From: Micrococcaceae bacterium
Lineage (GTDB): Bacteria; Actinomycetota; Actinomycetes; Actinomycetales; Micrococcaceae
Length of the DNA: 64,000 nt
Direction: 5' to 3'
Assembly: GCA_013393415.1 (NCBI GenBank)
Contig: JABXHI010000026.1
Coordinates: forward strand, 1-64,000
In this document: one piece after another, positions 63,518 through 64,000 of the stretch
Numbering within the stretch: the first letter of the stretch is position 1
Layout of the letters: every line of letters begins with the position of its first letter
Position numbers and translations under genes: made by a program
The notes under the pieces: generated by a model
Databases searched by the model: none
What the model was told of the DNA's origin: nothing
The model's input: the letters and a program-made list of their open reading frames with translations, nothing else

Positions 63518-64000
63518 ATGTCCATGACCAGTGCGTCATCTTCGATGATCTACCGATCATTTTCGAAGGTACTCGTCGCGAACCGCGGTGAGATTGCGGT
63601 TCGAATTATCCGTGCTGCACAAGATGAAGGACTAGAAGCCGTTGCGATCTACGCGAATCCCGACCGGGACGCCATGCACGTCCGGCTGGCCGACCACGCT
63701 TTCGCGCTCAATGGAGAAACCGTCGCAGACACCTACCTGTCGATCGACAAAGTATTAAAAGCAGCCAGAGACGCCGGTGCCGAAGCGGTGCACCCCGGCT
63801 ACGGCTTCCTTGCCGAAAACGCAGAGTTCGCCCAAGCTGTGCTCGATGCCGACATGGCGTGGATCGGCCCACCACCTGCGGCGATCAATGCTCTCGGCGA
63901 TAAAGTTGCCGCACGCCATATTGCTCAAAAGGTCGGTGCCCCGCTCGCACCTGGTACCCCAGATCCGGTGGAAACATCACAAGAGGTGGTCGCTTTCGCC
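63518..64000 (+). CDS. Acyl-CoA carboxylase alpha subunit (biotin carboxylase), 5' part
   Basis: Truncated by the window edge; 161 codons are visible. After about 16 extra residues the family start [19 protein letters not shown] is seen, then the early ATP-grasp lobe with [23 protein letters not shown] and the start of the next domain ([11 protein letters not shown]). It carboxylates its own biotin with ATP and bicarbonate and passes CO2 to the beta subunit encoded at 59.2 kb. AAGGAG lies 10 nt before the ATG. Whether the biotin carrier domain is fused at the C-terminus, as in AccA3 types, cannot be seen. Confidence 0.93.
   Translation, partial: MSMTSASSSMIYRSFSKVLVANRGEIAVRIIRAAQDEGLEAVAIYANPDRDAMHVRLADHAFALNGETVADTYLSIDKVLKAARDAGAEAVHPGYGFLAENAEFAQAVLDADMAWIGPPPAAINALGDKVAARHIAQKVGAPLAPGTPDPVETSQEVVAFA

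Overview
The window is a chromosomal segment of a Gram-positive actinobacterium, most likely a Micrococcales/Micrococcaceae-type organism of moderate GC (I would guess mid-50s %; relatives such as Enteractinococcus or Yaniella are only a guess). The signs are the accD-accE-maf-accA set divergent from birA, an Actinobacterial Holin-X-type protein, dimeric GlyRS, the ligA-gatC-gatA-gatB neighbourhood, a long BRCT-containing LigA, and an actinobacterial type of SAM riboswitch before metY-metX. Gene density is high and there is no rRNA, CRISPR array or prophage.

Layout. 0-4 kb: a CAT-anticodon tRNA with odd loops, a family 4 glycosyltransferase, a CDP-alcohol phosphatidyltransferase, a holin-like membrane protein, a DUF503 protein and tRNA-Asn. 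4-12.6 kb: two paralogous lipoproteins flanking dnaG, two overlapping Sir2-type deacylases, dgt, a DusB-type dihydrouridine synthase and a methyltransferase. 12.7-31 kb: a catabolic region with a luciferase-like oxidoreductase, three acyl-CoA ligases, an alcohol/aldehyde dehydrogenase pair beside a divergent AraC regulator, a beta-oxidation-like block (acyl-CoA dehydrogenase, SDR, thiolase) and a valine/isobutyrate block (mmsA, 3-hydroxyisobutyryl-CoA hydrolase, mmsB, enoyl-CoA hydratase). 31-35 kb: a methyltransferase, an MFS transporter, a 43-residue transporter small subunit and a complete IS1249-type insertion sequence with an 8-bp target duplication. 35-49 kb: YibE/F, GNAT, glyS, an S4 protein, an alcohol dehydrogenase, an esterase, metX-metY under a SAM riboswitch, a baeRF protein, two VOC proteins, cutA and membrane proteins. 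49-58 kb: gatB-gatA-gatC, GNAT, an IMPase-like protein, ligA, a PP2C phosphatase, a class III cyclase and a PH-domain protein. 58-64 kb: birA divergent from accD-accE, a DUF885 protein, maf and the start of the biotin carboxylase gene.

How the genes work together. The 20-31 kb genes would activate organic acids with CoA and oxidise them to propionyl-CoA and acetyl-CoA. Propionyl-CoA or acetyl-CoA is then a substrate for the biotin-dependent carboxylase encoded at 59-64 kb, whose biotin is attached by the divergent BirA. metX-metY make homocysteine under SAM control. The gat genes should encode the tRNA-dependent amidotransferase, but the GatA here has lost all three catalytic residues of the amidase while its frame and operon are intact. 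This is the most striking observation in the window. Others are the split of acyl-specificity residues between the tandem sirtuins, a recurring leaderless-promoter geometry (TAnnnT-like hexamer ending 6-7 nt before the start codon) at several genes, the SAM riboswitch with a Shine-Dalgarno-masking hairpin, and a tRNA that lacks the usual elbow bases.
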